Source: an uncultured Tenacibaculum sp.
Lineage (GTDB): Bacteria; Bacteroidota; Bacteroidia; Flavobacteriales; Flavobacteriaceae
Assembly: GCA_947492185.1 (NCBI GenBank)
Contig: CANLMR010000002.1
Span: 372,001-436,000, forward strand
Reading direction: 5' to 3'
DNA length: 64,000 nt
Both the position numbers and the translations under genes were made by a program. The notes under the pieces were generated by a model. It had not been told where the DNA came from and searched no databases. It saw nothing but the letters and a program-made list of their open reading frames with translations. Below are positions 34,372 through 42,902 of this stretch, piece after piece (position 1 is the first letter of the stretch; each line of letters begins with the position of its first letter).

Positions 34372-35718
34372 ATGAATAATAATCACAAAAACTCAAAATT
34401 TAAAGAACTTCTAGATAAACTTCAACAAGAAAGTTGGCAATTAGAATTACTAATTTCGGGTTTTGCTATTTTTGGACTAATAGCAGCAATAGAACCTATT
34501 AGAAATGTTTACAACGAAGCAATAGCCTTAGAAAGTGATTATAAAGCATTTTACTTTATAGCTAAAACATCGTGCTATATTTTAATTATTAATCTTATAG
34601 TACATGTAATACTAAGAGGATTATGGATTGGAGCTATTGGACTTCGGTATGTCTCAAATGAAATAGATTATAAAGAATTAAATTACAGTAAAAGATTTAC
34701 TAATTATTTAAAAAAGAAAGTAGGCTTTTTTGATAACTATATTGAAAAGTTAGAAAATTATTGTAGTATATTATTTGCCATTACTTTTCTGACATTATTT
34801 TATTTTATCTCTTTTTTTACTAGCATCTTCTTAGTTTTTTTTATAGCTGGCTCTTTTTTTAGAGAATCAGGAATTTTTTCTGAATTTACAGGGACAATGC
34901 TATTAGGCTTATTTGGTATTTTTTATTTATTTATTTCTTTAATAGTTTTCTTAGATTTTATAACTCAGGGTTTTTTAAAGAAAAAAGAATGGACCTCATT
35001 TCTATACATGCCTATATATAAAGTTTTTAGTTACATAACTTTATCATTTCTATATAGACCGCTAGTTTACAATTTTTTAGATAACAAATTTGGAAAAAGA
35101 ATAGCTTTTATACTTGTACCTTTATATGGTATAATATTTTACATAAGCACCTTAAACAATGTGCGTTCAAATTATATTACAACTAAATCACATTCATCAA
35201 TACACTATTCGAAAAATAATAATTACTTAAATTTATTAGAAGAAAACGAATTTGTAAAAAATGTAGCTATAGATTCTAAAATAACTAATAAGCCCTATAT
35301 AAAAGTTTTCATCCCTTTTAAGAAAAAAATTGAAAACCTAATATTAGAAAGAGATAAAAGTTTAAAGCCTCTTAAAGACAATAGAGGCTACAAGAGTAGC
35401 TTTATTCAAAACTTTAAAAAAGGGTTTAGACTAATGAAAAATGATGTGAAAAAGACAGATAGCATCCATAAAAAATACTTAACTACCTTTAACAGCACTT
35501 ATCTTATAAAAATAGATACTATTAAAATCTCACCAGATTTTAATATCACAACTATTAATAAACAATTAGGATTTGAAAACCTTGTATTACTTAAAAATAT
35601 TGAAGAAGGAAAACATCTAATTTCTATTCAAAGAAAAGTAATTAACAACAAAACAAATGAAGATAAATTAGAACGGTTTGCTGAAATTCCTTTTTGGTAT
35701 TTTAAAAAAAGCAATTAA
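34372..35718 (+). CDS. membrane protein of unknown family, paralogue 1
   Basis: A 448-residue protein from ATG 34372 (MNNNHKNSKFKELLDKLQQE). A longer frame from 34315 would start inside the terminator. About six hydrophobic helices fill residues ~25-270, then a ~170-residue soluble, Lys-rich C-terminal region ends in PFWYFKKSN. It is clearly paralogous to the protein at 42903. Shared blocks include ESWQLELLISGFAIFGL, FLYRPLVYNFLDNKFGKR and the PFWYFK end. No catalytic motif is recognised. Transcribed alone. Confidence 0.75.
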   Translation: MNNNHKNSKFKELLDKLQQESWQLELLISGFAIFGLIAAIEPIRNVYNEAIALESDYKAFYFIAKTSCYILIINLIVHVILRGLWIGAIGLRYVSNEIDYKELNYSKRFTNYLKKKVGFFDNYIEKLENYCSILFAITFLTLFYFISFFTSIFLVFFIAGSFFRESGIFSEFTGTMLLGLFGIFYLFISLIVFLDFITQGFLKKKEWTSFLYMPIYKVFSYITLSFLYRPLVYNFLDNKFGKRIAFILVPLYGIIFYISTLNNVRSNYITTKSHSSIHYSKNNNYLNLLEENEFVKNVAIDSKITNKPYIKVFIPFKKKIENLILERDKSLKPLKDNRGYKSSFIQNFKKGFRLMKNDVKKTDSIHKKYLTTFNSTYLIKIDTIKISPDFNITTINKQLGFENLVLLKNIEEGKHLISIQRKVINNKTNEDKLERFAEIPFWYFKKSN

Positions 35719-35749
35719 AACTTAATAAATCCTTAGATTTTCTTTTTGG

Positions 35750-35757
35750 TATATTTG
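35750..35757 (+). promoter_or_regulatory. TAnnTTTG promoter box of the DUF885 gene
   Basis: TATATTTG matches the consensus; the start would be near 35764. This supports ATG 35779 and argues against the upstream start at 35746. Confidence 0.55.
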
Positions 35758-35778
35758 CTTACAATCAAAAAATACATC

Positions 35779-37560
35779 ATGAAAAAAATCTTTTTAACTA
35801 TTGTAGCAGCTGCTTCAATACTTATTTCTTGTAAACAAGAACAACCAAAAAATGAAGTAGAAACTAATCAGAAATTCGATCAATTACTAAAAGACTATAA
35901 CGAAGGAAAACTTAAACTAAACCCTTTGAATGCAACTTTTGCAGGTGATAATAGGTTTAATGATCAATTCCCTAACTTTTTATCTGATGAGTATGCGCTA
36001 GAAACAAAAGATTATTTTACTAATTATAAAGCTAAACTTGAAGACTTTTCAGATGATCAATTAACTGAAAGCCAGAAAATGAGTAAAGCTGTTTTGGATT
36101 GGGATTGTGAAATGGCTTTAGCACAAGGAAGTTTTAAAAATGATCAATTATTACCTATCAACCAAATGTGGACTTTAAACTTGGTTATGGGGCAATTAGC
36201 CAGTGGAAGTAGCGCTCAACCTTTTAAAACTGTTAAAGATTATGAAAATTGGTTAAGTAGATTAGATAAGTTTAATACTTGGTTACAGTCAGCAAAATCA
36301 AGAATGCTACAAGGAATTAAAGAAGGTTATGTTTTACCTAAATCGTTAATTAAAAAAGTTACACCACAATTTAAAGGATTGGCAGAAACAAAATTGGAAG
36401 ATCATTTATTCTTCTCTCCTATTAAAAAATTTCCTTCAGATTTTGATGAAGTAAATAAAAAAGAGTTAGCTCAAAAATACACAGAAATGTTAGACAAGAA
36501 GTTACTTCCTTCTTTTAAAGCTCTGTACACCTTTTTACAATCAGATTATTTAAACGCCGGATTAGAAGCTAGTGGTATTGATGCAATTCCTAATGGGAAA
36601 AAATACTATCAACACGCAATTAAAAACTACACTACCACAAATATGACTGCTGATGAAATTCATGAGTTAGGTTTAAAAGAAGTAGCTCGTATTTTATCTG
36701 AAATGGAAAAAGTAAAACAGCAAGTTGGGTTTGAAGGTGATTTAAAATCGTTTTTTGATTTTGTTAGAAACAATAAGGAGTTAATGCCTTATACTGATGC
36801 AAAACAGATTATAGATAACTTTAACGCTATTCATGAAAAAATGAAACCGCAATTGGAGAAGTTATTTGGCAACAAACCAAAAACTCCTTTTGTAGTAAAA
36901 CAAACTGAAAAATTTAGAGAAGCTTCTGCTAGTGCTGAGTACAACCCTGGTTCTTTAGATGGAACACGTCCTGGTGTATTCTATACTCCTATTCCAGATG
37001 CAACAAAATACAATGTATTTTCTGACGAAGCTTTATTCTTACATGAGGCAATTCCTGGACATCATTATCAGATTTCATTAACCCAAGAAAATAACGATTT
37101 ACCAGATTTCAGAAAAACACTTTGGTATAGTGCTTATGGTGAAGGTTGGGCTTTATACACAGAAAATTTAGGAAAAGAATTAGGATTATATACAGATCCA
37201 TATCAATATTTTGGAATGTTAGGAATGGAAATGCACAGAGCTATTCGTTTAGTTGTAGATACTGGAATGCATGCTAAAGGGTGGACTCGAGAAAAAGCAA
37301 TTCAATATTCATTAGATAATGAAGCAGAAAGTGAAGCTAGTATTATTTCTGAAATTGAACGTTATATGGCTAATCCTGGTCAAGCATTATCTTATAAAAT
37401 TGGTCAGTTAAAAATTAGAGAACTTCGTAAAAAAGCAAAAGAACAATTAGGAGATAAATTTGATATTAGAGAGTTTCATAATCAAGTGTTAGAAACTGGT
37501 TGTATTCCTTTAGCTTTATTAGAGGATAAAATCGATAAATGGATTGCTTCTGTAAAGTAA
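35779..37560 (+). CDS. DUF885 family lipoprotein, putative metallopeptidase
   Basis: A 593-residue protein. The lipoprotein signal is MKKIFLTIVAAASILISC (Cys18). The DUF885 core carries HEAIPGHH at 422-429, a HExxxGHH-type zinc site, followed by YGEGWALYTENLGKELG, which supplies the downstream glutamate. Similar Bacteroidota lipoproteins are thought to be periplasmic or outer-membrane peptidases. Length is typical. It may turn over peptides taken up by the cell. A terminator follows. Confidence 0.88.
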   Translation: MKKIFLTIVAAASILISCKQEQPKNEVETNQKFDQLLKDYNEGKLKLNPLNATFAGDNRFNDQFPNFLSDEYALETKDYFTNYKAKLEDFSDDQLTESQKMSKAVLDWDCEMALAQGSFKNDQLLPINQMWTLNLVMGQLASGSSAQPFKTVKDYENWLSRLDKFNTWLQSAKSRMLQGIKEGYVLPKSLIKKVTPQFKGLAETKLEDHLFFSPIKKFPSDFDEVNKKELAQKYTEMLDKKLLPSFKALYTFLQSDYLNAGLEASGIDAIPNGKKYYQHAIKNYTTTNMTADEIHELGLKEVARILSEMEKVKQQVGFEGDLKSFFDFVRNNKELMPYTDAKQIIDNFNAIHEKMKPQLEKLFGNKPKTPFVVKQTEKFREASASAEYNPGSLDGTRPGVFYTPIPDATKYNVFSDEALFLHEAIPGHHYQISLTQENNDLPDFRKTLWYSAYGEGWALYTENLGKELGLYTDPYQYFGMLGMEMHRAIRLVVDTGMHAKGWTREKAIQYSLDNEAESEASIISEIERYMANPGQALSYKIGQLKIRELRKKAKEQLGDKFDIREFHNQVLETGCIPLALLEDKIDKWIASVK

Positions 37561-37582
37561 TTTTAAATAAAATAATTATTAT

Positions 37583-37617
37583 AAAACCACTTCGCTTTCT
37601 ATCGAAGTGGTTTTTTT
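37583..37617 (+). terminator. intrinsic terminator after the DUF885 gene
   Basis: A 12-bp stem (AAAACCACTTCG with CGAAGTGGTTTT), an 8-base loop and seven T. Confidence 0.85.
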
Positions 37618-37646
37618 GTACTTTTAAATCAACCAAATCAATGATA

Positions 37647-38819
37647 ATGAAAAAGCTATTTGTATTACTAATATTACCTTTTTTAGGTTGGTCTCAAACC
37701 AATACTGAAATTCACTTATTTGATATTACTTCAGAAAACGGAACTTTAAAAGTTGTTAATGGAAAAAACATCTCAAATAATAATGGTTATGATAGTCAAC
37801 CTCATTTTTATAATGATAACATTGTATTATTTGCTTCAACTAGAAGCGGACAAACAGATATAGCTAAATACAATGTTAGAGATCATCAATTATTGTATAT
37901 AAACAACACACCAAAAGGCGGAGAATATTCACCTCAAAAGATTCCAAATTCTAAGAATATATCAGCAGTTCGTTTAGATAATGATGGAAAACAACGTTTT
38001 TATAAATATGATTTCAAAACAGGAAAAGATACCGAGTTAATTAAAGACTTAGTTGTTGCTTACCCAATGTGGTATAACAAAAATACTGTGATTTCATCGG
38101 CAATTGTAAATGATAGCCTTTATATGTATATAAGCGATATTAAGAAAAAAACAAATACGTTAGTTGCAAAAAATGTTGGTCGTTCTTTTCATAAAATTCC
38201 AAATTCAACGTTAGTTAGTTTTATGAAAAAAAACGGTAAAAACTGGGAAGTTTGGTCGTTAAACCCTATAACAAAAGAAACAAAACAAATTACAGCAATT
38301 GGAACTTCACAAGACATTTGTTGGTTACCTAACGGAAATATTTTACTTCCAATTAAAAACACTATTTATAAATTCAATCCAAAAAAAGATAACGATTGGT
38401 CAATTTTTCACCAATTTAAAAATGAAGATATTAATAATATATCTCGAATTACTGTAAACAGTATTGCTAACAAATTGGCCATTACAGCAGAAGTATCTCC
38501 TAAATATTTAGCCGAAGAACAACTTAAAGGTTATAATAATAGAGACATTGAAGCCTTTTTAAAGCCTTATGCTAAGAACGTAAAAGTATACACTTTTCCT
38601 AATAAGTTAGAGTATGAAGGAATTGATGAGATGAGGAAACAATATGCTTCTTTCTTTGAAAACACTCCAGATTTACATTGTAAAGTTTTAAGTAGAGTTA
38701 TTTTGGGAAATAAAGTGATTGATGAAGAAAGTGTTACTATTAACGGAAATAGTTTTAAAGCAGTAGCTATTTATGAGGTTAGTAACGGAAAAATTAGTAG
38801 TGTCTATTTTTTAAGATAA
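37647..38819 (+). CDS. exported beta-propeller (PD40-like) fused to a SnoaL-like domain
   Basis: A 390-residue protein from ATG 37647 (MKKLFVLLILPFLGWSQ, signal peptide). ATG 37641 is an equal alternative, while the frame from 37539 overlaps the previous gene. The N-terminal ~270 residues show TolB/PD40 propeller blades (DSQPHFYNDNIVLFASTRSG, QTDIAKYNV, GEYSPQKIPN). The last ~115 residues (YNNRDIEAFLKPYAKNVKVY to the end) form a SnoaL/NTF2-like fold with the typical N-x-(R/H)-D-I-E-A-F start. A fusion of these two is unusual. The function is unknown; ligand sensing in the periplasm is a guess. Confidence 0.75.
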   Translation: MKKLFVLLILPFLGWSQTNTEIHLFDITSENGTLKVVNGKNISNNNGYDSQPHFYNDNIVLFASTRSGQTDIAKYNVRDHQLLYINNTPKGGEYSPQKIPNSKNISAVRLDNDGKQRFYKYDFKTGKDTELIKDLVVAYPMWYNKNTVISSAIVNDSLYMYISDIKKKTNTLVAKNVGRSFHKIPNSTLVSFMKKNGKNWEVWSLNPITKETKQITAIGTSQDICWLPNGNILLPIKNTIYKFNPKKDNDWSIFHQFKNEDINNISRITVNSIANKLAITAEVSPKYLAEEQLKGYNNRDIEAFLKPYAKNVKVYTFPNKLEYEGIDEMRKQYASFFENTPDLHCKVLSRVILGNKVIDEESVTINGNSFKAVAIYEVSNGKISSVYFLR

Positions 38820-38820
38820 A

Positions 38821-38851
38821 AAAAAGCAGGATTATTCTAATCCTGCTTTTT
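38821..38851. terminator. bidirectional terminator
   Basis: A 14-bp stem (AAAAAGCAGGATTA with TAATCCTGCTTTTT) and a 3-base loop between convergent genes. Confidence 0.85.
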
Positions 38852-38878
38852 CATTTCTTATAAACTAAGAAGTTTCTA

Positions 38879-39562
38879 TTACTTATCTTCTTTTGGAGTG
38901 TTTAATTTTTCTAATTTTTCTTCACTCTTTTTAAGTTTAGACTCCATCTTAGTAATTTTCTCCTCTTGTTTTTTAATTCGCTCTTCAACTTTAGCTACTT
39001 TTTCCATTTTCTTGTTATACTCTTCTTCAGTAATTTCTCCAGCTTCTTTTTTAGCAGCTAAGCGTTCTTTTGTTTTTTGAATTTTTGCTGTTGCTTTTGT
39101 ATTCTTCTCGTGAAAGAAAGCTATTTTCTCTTTTTTATTTTCTATTCTATTCTGAACAGCATTAGCTTTTTCATTTTTAAACTCTTTTTTCTTTGCTTTC
39201 AGTTCTTTTCTTTTTTCCTTAGTTTTTTCTTTATAGGCTGATAGCTTCTCTTTAAGATCAGGATTTGCTTCAAGATATGCTTTCTTTTCTTCTTTAGACA
39301 TATCTTTCATTTTATCTTTATGTTCTCCTAAAACCTCATCTCTACCTTCTTTTAATTCTTTTTTAGCTTCCTTGATTTCAGCCTTCTTTTCTTTCATTTC
39401 CTTTTTCTTCTCCTTCATTTCTTTATTTTTCTCCTTCATCTCCTTCTTCAATTCTTTTCTCTTCTCTTTTCTTTCTTTTTTTGCTTCTTTAGTTTGCTGT
39501 GCATTAGTAACACCTAAAAAACTAACAAGCATAATTACCAATATGTATTTAAAAAATTTCAT
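38879..39562 (-). CDS. exported Lys/Glu-rich coiled-coil protein
   Basis: A 227-residue protein from ATG 39562 (another ATG is at 39565). The signal peptide MKFFKYILVIMLVSFLGVTN is followed by an almost entirely charged sequence of K, E, R, A and M with a repeated KEMKEKKKEM pattern. It is predicted to be one long helix or coiled coil. No domain is recognised. It follows the small lipoprotein gene by 12 bases, so the two are co-transcribed. It may be a periplasmic chaperone or structural spacer (inference). Low complexity makes homology searches unreliable. Confidence 0.65.
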   Translation of the reverse strand: MKFFKYILVIMLVSFLGVTNAQQTKEAKKERKEKRKELKKEMKEKNKEMKEKKKEMKEKKAEIKEAKKELKEGRDEVLGEHKDKMKDMSKEEKKAYLEANPDLKEKLSAYKEKTKEKRKELKAKKKEFKNEKANAVQNRIENKKEKIAFFHEKNTKATAKIQKTKERLAAKKEAGEITEEEYNKKMEKVAKVEERIKKQEEKITKMESKLKKSEEKLEKLNTPKEDK

Positions 39563-39574
39563 CATTCAATAGTT

Positions 39575-39781
39575 TTACAGGTTATCTAATTCGTTTAATT
39601 CATTTTCAATTTCTTTAGCTTCTTTTTCTAAAGACTCTACATCTTGATTAACTTCTTTATCTACGGCTTCTACTTTTTGTTCAAGCTCAGCAGCTGCTTT
39701 CTTTTGTTCTTCTGCTTTTTTATCTACACAAGCAAAAGCTACAAAACATAGTGCGAATAACGCGAAAATTGTTTTTCTCAT
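39575..39781 (-). CDS. small lipoprotein with acidic coiled coil
   Basis: A 68-residue protein from ATG 39781 (MRKTIFALFALCFVAFAC, lipobox Cys). An in-frame ATG at 39790 is also possible. The mature part is a charged helix (EQKKAAAELEQKVEAVDKEV and more), similar in size and style to a Braun-type lipoprotein though without its C-terminal Lys. It is upstream of and co-transcribed with the Lys/Glu-rich exported protein, which has the same kind of composition. Confidence 0.65.
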   Translation of the reverse strand: MRKTIFALFALCFVAFACVDKKAEEQKKAAAELEQKVEAVDKEVNQDVESLEKEAKEIENELNELDNL

Positions 39782-39913
39782 AAGGGACATGTTATTAATA
39801 ATTATTGTTACAAGTTACTGTTTTTTTATACATAACGAAAACTTATAGTTTTAATTATCAAAATATTGAATTAAAAAACTTCTAACTAATTCTATACTAT
39901 TAATTCAAACGAA

Positions 39914-39946
39914 AAGCACCGAATGACAATATAGCTTTCGGTGCTT
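39914..39946 (-). terminator. terminator after the VOC lipoprotein gene
   Basis: A 10-bp stem (AAGCACCGAA with TTCGGTGCTT) and a 13-base loop, with TT following on the minus strand. Confidence 0.65.
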
Positions 39947-39983
39947 AAAATTATTTTAAATAAAGTAAAGGAGTATTGTATGA

Positions 39984-41024
39984 TTATAATGGTAATTTTA
40001 CTAATTCTAAAACATTACCATCTGGGTCTTCAAATGCTGCAAAACGGATTATAGAAAATAAACCTGTTCCTTGAATTGGATTAGGAGAATAAAACTCAAT
40101 TCCTTTAGCTTTAAGTATTTCCATATCAGCCTCAAGATTACTAGTAGTAATAGCTATTCTTGCTATACCTAAATGGTTCACCTTATCATAAGCCATGTTA
40201 GGACTACAAGATTCAGTAAGAGTTATATGGCGTCCTTTTGGTAAAGCAATAGTAGCAAAGCTTTCATTTTGATCAATAATATCAAAACCTACTTCTTCAT
40301 AAAAATTAACTGACCTAGCAAGGTTTGTTACATTTATATTAGTAGAAAATACTCCATTAATTTTAGTTCTTTGAAATAAATAAACATTAGAAACTGGACC
40401 TACTTGAGACATTAAAATTGTAGTACCATCTGGGTCAGAAAATTTAATTTTTTCAGGTTTATCATCGGTACCTACTATAACAGTTGAAGATACTCCATTT
40501 CTTTGTAAATAAGCTCTATCCTTCTTTAAGTTACTAGATTTTAAATGAAGCGAAGAAAAACCAATACTGTTATAATCGCTATGTGGCGCTTCATCATCAT
40601 ATGGCGTATTAAACTTAATAAGATCGATAATGAAACCATCTTTTGCTCTCATTGGTGTAGTTTTCAACGAATAAGGAGGTAGATCTAACCCTTGTGCATC
40701 TTCTGGGTCAGTTACATTAATATTTAAATCTACAAAATTTGCAAACGCAAGTAGTTTATAAAACTTCTTAGAAGCTTCATAATCACGAACGTTTATATTA
40801 TAATGTAGTAAAGCCTTTAAATGTGTGTCTTTTGGTTTTTGAATAGGTACATTATTATCATAAAATGCATTAATACTAGCATCGCCAACCATTACAGAAA
40901 TACATTCTCCTCTTTTGTTTAAATTTGATTCTATCTCAATACCGTCTCTTTCAGTTTCAACTGAACAACTAGATAACGACATAATACATCCTAAAAAGGC
41001 AAGTTGAAAGGTTAGTTTTTTCAT
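39984..41024 (-). CDS. exported lipoprotein with two VOC (glyoxalase-fold) domains
   Basis: A 346-residue protein. The signal MKKLTFQLAFLGCIMSLSSC ends in a lipobox (Cys20). Two vicinal-oxygen-chelate modules follow (about 65-205 and 225-345), with HYNINVRDYEASKKFYKLLA, DPDGTTILMSQVGP, NVTNLARSVNFYEEVGFDI and FEDPDGNVLELVKL. Such proteins are normally cytoplasmic glyoxalases, dioxygenases or resistance proteins, so a lipid-anchored form outside the cytoplasm is uncommon. The second module's Glu in NVLELV is a metal-ligand position. No substrate can be assigned. Transcribed alone. Confidence 0.8.
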   Translation of the reverse strand: MKKLTFQLAFLGCIMSLSSCSVETERDGIEIESNLNKRGECISVMVGDASINAFYDNNVPIQKPKDTHLKALLHYNINVRDYEASKKFYKLLAFANFVDLNINVTDPEDAQGLDLPPYSLKTTPMRAKDGFIIDLIKFNTPYDDEAPHSDYNSIGFSSLHLKSSNLKKDRAYLQRNGVSSTVIVGTDDKPEKIKFSDPDGTTILMSQVGPVSNVYLFQRTKINGVFSTNINVTNLARSVNFYEEVGFDIIDQNESFATIALPKGRHITLTESCSPNMAYDKVNHLGIARIAITTSNLEADMEILKAKGIEFYSPNPIQGTGLFSIIRFAAFEDPDGNVLELVKLPL

Positions 41025-41327
41025 AATTAGAAATAAATTGGTTAATTGATTAGTAATTTTTAACTAATGCAATTCTAAAAAAATACTATGAAAAAAAGAT
41101 GCTTAATTTTAACGTATTTGTTTTTTTTTAACGTTTTTAACTTTTATTATTTATTAAAATAAAGTAAAAAACAAAAATAACATAACTAAAACTCATTTTA
41201 GACCACATAAAACAAATAATCGTCAATGCGCTTGTTTTCAACCACTTAAGACTTTACTTAAAGAAAAAAAGAACTTAAATAGGAAAAAAGAGCAATTTGA
41301 AAAACAAAAAATTAAACTGGAAGTAGT
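41025..41327. other. AT-rich intergenic interval
   Basis: 303 bases between the VOC lipoprotein gene (start at 41024) and the end of the sigma factor partner gene. I see no coding frame, terminator or clear promoter, only A and T runs. Confidence 0.6.
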
Positions 41328-41744
41328 TTAATTACTGTTTAAATTTTTATCAAATCGTGTTTTAAATAAATACATTTGAATAAATATTAACAACGTAAAA
41401 AAGAAACACGCATATAACATTGTATTTGAAATAGATATACTTTGAAACAAATCAGGAAATTCAAACTTTGGTTTAAACTTAAATTTCTGTGGTATTTTCC
41501 ATGTTTCTAAAATTGATTTACCTTTTGAAACATAAATAATACAGATTGTTAATAACGAGAATAATAAAATCCAAACATTTTTCGAAATCAAAGGTGTAGG
41601 TTTAAATACAGCATTACTTTTGGTTTCAGTAATAACGTCCATAATATTAGATGTAAAATCTAATGAAGGAATTTCTTCTTCTACCTCTTTTATATATTTT
41701 TTTGCAAATGCATCTAACTCTTCAATGTGTTTATTTTCTCCCAT
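41328..41744 (-). CDS. membrane protein partner of the ECF sigma factor (candidate anti-sigma)
   Basis: A 138-residue protein with a ~55-residue N-terminal cytoplasmic segment (HIEELDAFAKKYIKEVEEEI) and two membrane helices (WILLFSLLTICIIYV and LYACFFFTLLIFIQMYLF). It overlaps the end of the ECF sigma factor gene by 14 bases, the position where anti-sigma factors are found. It lacks the zinc anti-sigma Cys/His motif, so the anti-sigma role is inferred from position and topology only. Confidence 0.7.
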   Translation of the reverse strand: MGENKHIEELDAFAKKYIKEVEEEIPSLDFTSNIMDVITETKSNAVFKPTPLISKNVWILLFSLLTICIIYVSKGKSILETWKIPQKFKFKPKFEFPDLFQSISISNTMLYACFFFTLLIFIQMYLFKTRFDKNLNSN

Positions 41745-42315
41745 AATGATTAATAAATTCGGGTTCTATATTTTTTTCTACAATAGTTAATAATCTCTTT
41801 CTAGCTCTGTGCAATTTAACTTTAAGATTTGATTCTGATAGATCAGTTATTTGAATAATTTCTTTTAAACTTAATTCATCATAATAAAACATCCATAATA
41901 TAGTACGCTCTTCTTCTGGTAATTTATATAAGCAGTCTTTCATTAAAATTGCTCTTTCTTTTCTAGAAATTTCTTCTAGAACATTATCTGTACTATTTAT
42001 TTTATTAATAGTAATTTCATCAATAGTATCTGTCCGATACTTTTCTTTATTTTTTTTCAAATTATCCAAACAATTTCTATAAGCAATTTTGTATAGCCAA
42101 GTTGAAAATTTAGAGTCTCCTTTAAATTTTGACAAATTATTAAATGCTTTTATAAACGTATCCTGAGAAACCTCCTCTGCTTCTTCTCTATTCTTCAACA
42201 TTTTCATTGCCAAACTAAACACCATTACTTTATAGTTCTCAACTAAGAAAGCGAAAGCATTAGTATCTCCTTTTAAGGTTTTTTCTATGTATGTTTGATC
42301 GTTGATAATAGCCAC
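41731..42315 (-). CDS. ECF-type RNA polymerase sigma factor
   Basis: A 194-residue extracytoplasmic-function sigma factor. Region 2 is visible as NREEAEEVSQDTFIKAFNNL with WLYKIAYRNCLDNLKK. Region 4 is LPEEERTILWMFYYDELSL followed by the helix-turn-helix IIQITDLSESNLKVKLHRAR. Its own promoter (42322-42351) has the same -35 and near-identical -10 as the divergent gene's promoter, so autoregulation is likely. It overlaps a two-helix membrane protein gene by 14 bases. The transcript start would coincide with the ATG. Confidence 0.94.
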   Translation of the reverse strand: MAIINDQTYIEKTLKGDTNAFAFLVENYKVMVFSLAMKMLKNREEAEEVSQDTFIKAFNNLSKFKGDSKFSTWLYKIAYRNCLDNLKKNKEKYRTDTIDEITINKINSTDNVLEEISRKERAILMKDCLYKLPEEERTILWMFYYDELSLKEIIQITDLSESNLKVKLHRARKRLLTIVEKNIEPEFINHYGRK

Positions 42316-42321
42316 TTTTAT

Positions 42322-42351
42322 TATGACATACTATTTCTAAAAAAGGTTACA
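42322..42351 (-). promoter_or_regulatory. ECF-type promoter of the sigma factor gene
   Basis: On the minus strand TGTAACC (42345-42351), a 16-base spacer and TGTCATA (42322-42328). It matches the divergent promoter at 42386-42415 in -35, spacer length and 6 of 7 bases of the -10. The start would be near 42315, at the ATG. Confidence 0.75.
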
Positions 42352-42385
42352 AAAAAAATTAAAAAAACTTTTTTTTTGAAAAAGC

Positions 42386-42415
42386 TGTAACCTCTTTTGA
42401 AAAGTTCTCGTCATA
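42386..42415 (+). promoter_or_regulatory. ECF-type promoter of the divergent membrane gene
   Basis: TGTAACC (42386-42392), a 16-base spacer and CGTCATA (42409-42415). This -35/-10 pair is the usual style of ECF promoters (AAC in the -35, CGTC in the -10) and mirrors the one upstream of the sigma gene. It would drive the gene at 42456 with a leader of about 35 bases. Confidence 0.75.
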
Positions 42416-42455
42416 CCTGCAAACACATTAAAAATAATATTTTAAAAACAATAAT

Positions 42456-42803
42456 ATGGAAGTAGCAATTGTATTTATGTTCTTATTCGCTGTAATTTTT
42501 GGAATCTTTTATCTATTCTATTCAACAAGAAATAAAGAACGTTTAGCTTTAATAGAAAAAGGTGCTGATGCAAAAATTTTTATGCAAGGCGAAAAAAAGA
42601 AATCAACCTTAACAGGTAGAGTAATCGTTTTAAACCTATCTTTATTATTAATGGGAATTGGTTTAGGTGTATTTTTAGCTTTATTATTAACTACTTATAC
42701 TAGATTAGAAGAAGAAGCTATGTACCCTGCTATGATTTTCTTTATGGGAGGATTAGGTTTATTCGTAGGATTTAATCTTACCAAAAAACTTGAAGACGAA
42801 TAA
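42456..42803 (+). CDS. small DUF6249-like membrane protein, ECF target
   Basis: A 115-residue protein with an N-terminal helix (MEVAIVFMFLFAVIFGIFYL), a basic segment RNKERLALIEKGADAKIF, and two more helices (LNLSLLLMGIGLGVFLALLL and AMIFFMGGLGLFVGFNL). This resembles the DUF6249 family found next to ECF sigma genes in Bacteroidota. Its promoter matches that of the sigma gene, so it is a probable direct target. Molecular function unknown. A terminator follows. Confidence 0.75.
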   Translation: MEVAIVFMFLFAVIFGIFYLFYSTRNKERLALIEKGADAKIFMQGEKKKSTLTGRVIVLNLSLLLMGIGLGVFLALLLTTYTRLEEEAMYPAMIFFMGGLGLFVGFNLTKKLEDE

Positions 42804-42830
42804 GATTTATATTCTTTTAAAGATACTCTA

Positions 42831-42856
42831 AAACCACTTCAAATAAGAAGTGGTTT
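42831..42856 (+). terminator. terminator after the DUF6249-like gene
   Basis: A 10-bp stem (AAACCACTTC with GAAGTGGTTT), a 6-base loop and a broken T run. Confidence 0.7.
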
Positions 42857-42902
42857 CTTTATTTTAAAAAAACTCAGTACTTTTAATTAAACTTTCTTTT
42901 TT

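Noticed and set aside
38879..39562. Tandem repeat or CRISPR-like array suggested by repeated AAG/GAA codons
   Set aside because: The repetition comes from Lys/Glu codons within one open frame; there are no spacers of constant length.
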